Shown one piece after another: positions 57,001 to 63,384 of a stretch of DNA of 64,000 nucleotides; the first letter of the stretch is position 1; every line of letters begins with the position of its first letter. The stretch is taken from positions 3,478,875-3,542,874 of the forward strand of contig CM069444.1 of assembly GCA_035610835.1 (NCBI GenBank), in the 5' to 3' direction. The notes beneath the pieces were generated by a model. It had not been told where the DNA came from, ran no database searches, and saw only the letters and a list, made by a program, of their open reading frames with translations. This DNA is from Ophiura sarsii (Eukaryota > Echinodermata > Ophiuroidea > Amphilepidida > Ophiuridae). Both the position numbers and the translations under genes were made by a program.

Positions 57001-60000
57001 ATTATCGACCCAAAAGTGCCAAAAATATGATTTTTTACCAAAACACGTGATTTTCACGATTTTGGAGGTTAAAAATCATGTTTTTTAGCACTTATTGGTC
57101 TATAATTCAAAAAATTAATAAAGTAAAAATATAAAAAACCCCGATTCCTAGGGAATTGCATGAGGAATATAATAAAACTAGTATGACACAATTTGGCAAA
57201 ATATATTTTGAGTTATCTTTGCAGAACCTAAAATGGGTCAAAAAACATGTTTTTTTATAATTTTCTCCAAAATGGTCAATTTCATGATCATAGTTGGATT
57301 CATTGAACCCTTTCCTGCAAAAAAATGTATACTTTTATTAAGATTAAATGAATAATGAAGAAGTTACGGCAGTTTTACGGAGGCTATGCGAAGGTGCACA
57401 CCCCCCTTAAAGGGACAGAGATTTGGATTTTTTTTGGTACCAAAAACACACAACAACTATCATCTACCTTTTTATTCAGAAATATCATCTACCTTACATT
57501 GCTGTCTATCGTGGACAATTTCATGATTTGGTCATTTCGATGGACATCACTTCAAACTTATAATCGCCATTCGCCACATACTACTACTCCTAACAACATT
57601 TCTATCTAGCGCCATCATTTAACCCTTTTCCAATAAATTATTTACATTTCAGGGTTCCTACGTACCTTATCTATTATCATTTTATCAACAACAAAACAAT
57701 CTCGGCAATTCAAAAAAAGAAAGAAATCTCGACAATCTCGAACGTGCCCCTTTGCGCATGTTACAATACAAATTTGGTTGCGCTATCGTGTGTATTCAAC
57801 TTCATGTTCAAGCACTTGTGTACTAAGAGATTTTTGAGATTTATGTGTATGCAAAATTTACTTAATATTAATCAGTAATCAAGATCATTATCATTTGGCC
57901 ATTATTGTTGTTTCTATTCACAAAAATCAGCAACACTTGAATTAAACAATGTTTAAATATGTTGAAATATCATCGCTATTTATTGAAACTTTTTTTAAAA
58001 ACGCCCTATATGTAATATCGTTTGAAATTTGAATCGAAAAGAAAAATAGCTGTCCGAGCAGGGAGGGAATATTTTTAAAACGACGTTTAATTGCACAAAG
58101 ACAGCTGATTTGTTATCCTTACAGCTGTAAGTTTGGGTATGTAATTCAAGTGGAAACATGTATAAATCCCGGTTTTTATCCTAATCGAGGGCGCCATCTT
58201 CAACACATCTCTTAGTAACCCTTTAAGTAAATTAAATATGCTTTTAAAATAGCGTGGTAGGCCTATATTTATTTATATAAAATGTGTAAAAATTATATGT
58301 AAATGGTTCTTACTTGGTGTTTTTGGTTTCTTGGGTGGTGGTGGTGCTGCAAAGAATTAAAGAGAGATATTAAATCAATAATGGGTTACATCGATAGACG
58401 AATTATTATTCAAAACAATAGTGTTCTTGAACAAGGATAAGGACGAAGGTCAACCTTCCCGTGCAATGCTTTTAGATTATTAAACGTGCGGTGGGGTTAA
58501 GACGTAAAGTGAAATCTAAATCATGGAATTTTAGAACAACTTTTAGTTGTTAACACTTTCCACGTGGCTATTGGTTTCACTAAAAACAAAGCATATTTTA
58601 AAAAAAACCTTTCCCAACTTTTAAAGCCTATTTTAAGGATTGCTGAATAAATACTAGGCATGGTTGTACTTATTTCAATGTATTTATCATAGTGACTTCA
58701 AATAATTTTGAAATGTTTGAAACATTTTGTGACATTTTGCAATGTCGTCTGCAAACGCCTGCCGTGTGGAAAGTGTAAAGGATAACAATTTAATTAACAG
58801 GCGGGTAATACATCGTACCGATTAGAGGAGTGTTTCGTAATAAATTAACCCATTTTGGTCTGTATGATATACGCTTGAATATGTACTTATAACCTATCAG
58901 GCCTAATAGTTGTATAATGCTTCGAGATTTAAGAAGTATTGGAAATTCTGCTGGTAGATCGAACTCACCGTAATTTGACCGCCTATCAAGATTTCTAATT
59001 TGGGTTAAAGCTAGCTCAGCAGCACATGCTTATTTCGGGTGCGGTCAAAACGAACAATATGTGTGTGTATACTTTGAATACATGATGATGTTATAAGATG
59101 TTTATGGCATTCGAATAAAGCATGAAATGCTTACAAGCTTCCATTATTTAAAGGAGTTTTGATACCGCAAATAATGCTACCCGTTAGAGCATGATTCGAC
59201 AAAGATAGGAGTAATGTCATGAGGGACAAACATACATTCAATAATTCACTCTGGCTTGTAAGGTGCATGCTACTCTATCACCCTCTCTGCCTTGTCTCCC
59301 CCTCTTCATGGTGAATCAAAAAACATTGTCCACGATTTGAAACGGCCATTTGATCTTGATGCGTGCATTGAACCAGGGATTTTTTGTTGTCAGTATAAAG
59401 CGTTGTTAATCAGCAAGCAAGACTCTCATTCCATACCATCTTGTTGCAGATGGTATGGAATGAGATTACTTTTAATTTTTGGGAGGATAAACTAGAATTT
59501 AACAACGATTTATTCTGACAACACACAATTCATGGTTCAATGCACGCATCAAAGTCAAATGGCCGTTTCAAATCGTGCATTATGTTGCTTGATTAACCCT
59601 GTATTACAGTTCCTAATCTCATTGTTAGATTTCAGAGGCTATATCTTGCCTCACGTCCCGTACGGAATAAACCGTGATAGCTACAACGTATTTTAATTGA
59701 TTTGAGCATGCGCACTTGAGTTACGGGACGTCTAGCAAGACATTTCCGATTTCAGACTTACGACATGTCTCTTCATCTTTTCCATTTGCACAATCCTTGT
59801 TCCCATCGCAAACCCATTTTGTAGGAATACAATGTGTAGAATTGCAATTGAACTCTCCTGGGCACTCATCTGTAACACAATGTGGACAGCACTTGTCGTC
59901 ATCTCGAACAAACACCATACCCTAAAAAAAAAAGGTTAAAGGTGGACCTTTAGCTTTTTTCATCAACATTATATGGATAACAGAAGTAAACCCCATGTCT

Positions 60001-63000
60001 CATTATTTCTGTAAATTCTTTAGCGCAATATTATGTTCTATTTAAAAGTTATAAGTCAAATGCAGTGAATTTACTGCCAACGGTGGTTAACCACATGACC
60101 AGTTTGTGTACTACCATGGTACTACTCAATGGGAAAATGTCATACATACATACATTACATCATATATATACAATAAATAATTGTGATACGTAATTCCCCG
60201 GAGGCTCAAAGCGCTTACAAAAAAAACCACCACCAACATAATAGTTGACATAATAATATAAAGAGAACATTGACAAGATGGGGTACAAATATGTCTTGAG
60301 GGCCTTCTTAAACGCAATAACAGTAACAGACTGCCGACTAAATACAGGTAGATTGTTCCATAAACTTGGATACACAAACGGTAAAAGTCCTTGTCATAGG
60401 ATACTCAAGACGTTTATGATCTTTGGAAGATTTCAAGCGTCTATTTGGAACATACAATTTAAAACAGTTTGATAGGTTCATGGGTGTAATTCCATTCAAT
60501 GACTTCAATCATGTCACCTTGTGCTTCTAAAAATATTAAAGCACCATTGGAGTTATGAAATTCGAACTCTGGAATACGACTATTTTGAGCATGACCGTTA
60601 ATGTAGAATAGAAAACTTCCAGTTGAAAATCGGGCCAGCAATCGGAACACCAACCTTAAAAGGTATACAAATACCTCTCATTGGCAAACTCATGTTTACA
60701 TCAAGTGTTGTGTAAACCGGCCATTGTCCCTCTCTTAAATCCCATGACATTTTTACAGTTTATAGACCCACTATAATTATCCTCGTAGTCATGAGAGGAT
60801 CACCCTTGACATTAACATTATTGACTCATATTAACCAATTAACTTAATCTCCGGATAGATTAAAATTATTTCCAAAGATTTTTTTTCGCGGCCAAAGAGC
60901 GAGGGGAAAAGGGCCCCGCGCCCCTGGGGCTCGAATCCCAGATCTCTGGGTTCAGAGGCAGACGATCTACCGCTATGCCACGGGGTCAACCATACATGGC
61001 TCAGTATACTTCGCCATGTTTATACCCTAGGGCCATTATTTCATCGAAAAACTGCCGAGCTGGGTGACACAAGCATCATAGTAATTCGTAGTACTCAAGA
61101 GTGTTAGGGTTAAAGTATACTGCCAAAAAGCATTCTTTAAATCATACACTACAGCTAAACATTATACCATTCCAAGGATAACCCTTTAAGATATAGGAAC
61201 GTGAGTTTCAATAGACTAGAATGATTAAATTAAATATCTTTCACGAGAGTAGGCCAATGCACATTAATTTGAACCAGCAACCTTCGCATCACTATAGTCT
61301 ATTTGGCCATCACGAGACAGTGACGTAACTGCACACTGTCCAGAGGAGGCCAAATAGAGAATAGACTGATATTCTTACCATTGGGCTATACAACAGCAAC
61401 TGGCTGAAAGCGCATAATATAAAAAAAAGTAAAGACTCGGAAGCTCGCGCGCGGAGTGCCCATCTCTCTTTCATTAGCGTTTGGGCCAGACTCCCCCATG
61501 TAATATTTGTAATATTTGGCTGTGGGGGTGGGGGGGGGGGGGGGGGGGGGGGGGCAGTTATACAGTGTAGTGCGAACATAAAATGTCAATTTCAATAAGA
61601 TACAAATTTAAACTACAATGTCAAGTGTCAACCCCCCTACCCCAATCTGAAAAATACTTTGTTTGTTTGTATACCAATGTACCTTTTTTGTTTACAAATT
61701 TACCTTTTATGTGTACTAATGTACTTTTTGTAGTTGTGAAAACGTACCCCTACCCCCGTTTTCTCCGCATTGCGTAAAGCATTTATTCGGGCCTGTTTGA
61801 AATAAAATAATTCCTAACCGCCCACAGTTATACAGTTAATCATATTCTTATTTTATTTTAAAAACAAATCACAATTCCTACCTTTTTACAATCATCTTCG
61901 ATTTCGCATTCCTTTTTAAAGCAAGTTACACGTATTTTATCATTCTTCATTTTGTTACATTCGCAATGTTGGCAGAGTCCAATTTCCCAGGCACTTCCAA
62001 ACTGTGGAAAAACAATGAATTTAAATAATCTCTTAGAAATACAGGCTTACAGGTGGTTACTTCACTTGATAACGTCGCTTCACCTACAACTGCAAGGGCC
62101 AGACCTTGGCGACATGAGCAACTCAAATTCCCTGAATACATGTACTTAATGAAGAAATATCCATTTCACGAGAGTTGTTCATTTTTATTCTAATTTCATA
62201 ATGGCGTGTGTATTACGCTGATATTCATACGCCAACAATGACACCCCCTTTACTATAATAGTTGTGCTATTGTTCTGCATACACCACCAACCATCACTAT
62301 GATCAATGTACACTCATTAGAACAGCTCTATCTAACACGTATCAGTGTTATTTACCTCATGACATACGCCATCCTCCAAACAGCCATTAAGACATTCAGC
62401 AACCATGGCCACAGTTGTATCTGGCTTGATTGTGGTTGTTGTACCTGGAAAAAGGTAAATAAAATGGGCTTTTTAATTTGAAGTCCATACACCCCCTTTC
62501 GAAGATATTACGTAAATCTCCCCTCAGGGAGTGTGAATATAAAATGGGGGTTACCTGCATGGGTGACAGGCTTCCTTTAGGCGTGTATGGATGTTAACTG
62601 GAATATCCTATTTGGATACAAATATCGCGGCAAATTGACGCAAATACAGCATGTCCCAAAAAGAGGGTTCAAAAGTTTGCGAGCTTATAACTAAAGAAGC
62701 AGGAAACATGGATAGTTTATATTTAAAGATATTAAACAAAATATACTTGACCTTAATTGATTAAACTCTGTAATAATCCAATATAAACTTTTTGAAAGAC
62801 AAAGATTTTAAAAGAGCGTGGTCAAAACCCATTTGTCCCACTTTCCAAGGAACACCCCCGATGTGTTGCAGCTGCGTATTGTTGTGACTTCATTCTTTAC
62901 ACAGACTTAGGCAGTAAACAAAATTATCTTGGTCATATTGCAATAATACAAGTTCATTATTTACATTAAAAAAAAAGTTCTTTGTTGTAGTCCGAGTTTT

Positions 63001-63343
63001 TGTTAAGTTCTTTCGGAGAATAAACCCCATGCCGGGAATACTTCACATAGCGCACAGTTTCATGGTTCATTCCTTAAATCGGGACAAATGGGTTCTGACC
63101 ACGCTCTATTGTATTTCAAAAAGGTAGCATTGGATTGGTCCCCGAATGCACCCAATTAAGGTCAAGTATATTTTGTTTGATATCCTTAAATATAAACTAT
63201 CCATGATTCCTACTTATATTGTTATAAGCTCGTAAACTATTGAACCCAGTTTTTTGGGGACACGCTGTAGATGACGGGAAAAACATAAGTCGTATCAAGT
63301 CAGTGATGTTTATAATTTCAGTGGAAACTAACGTATCAATAGC

Positions 63344-63384
<41 letters not shown>

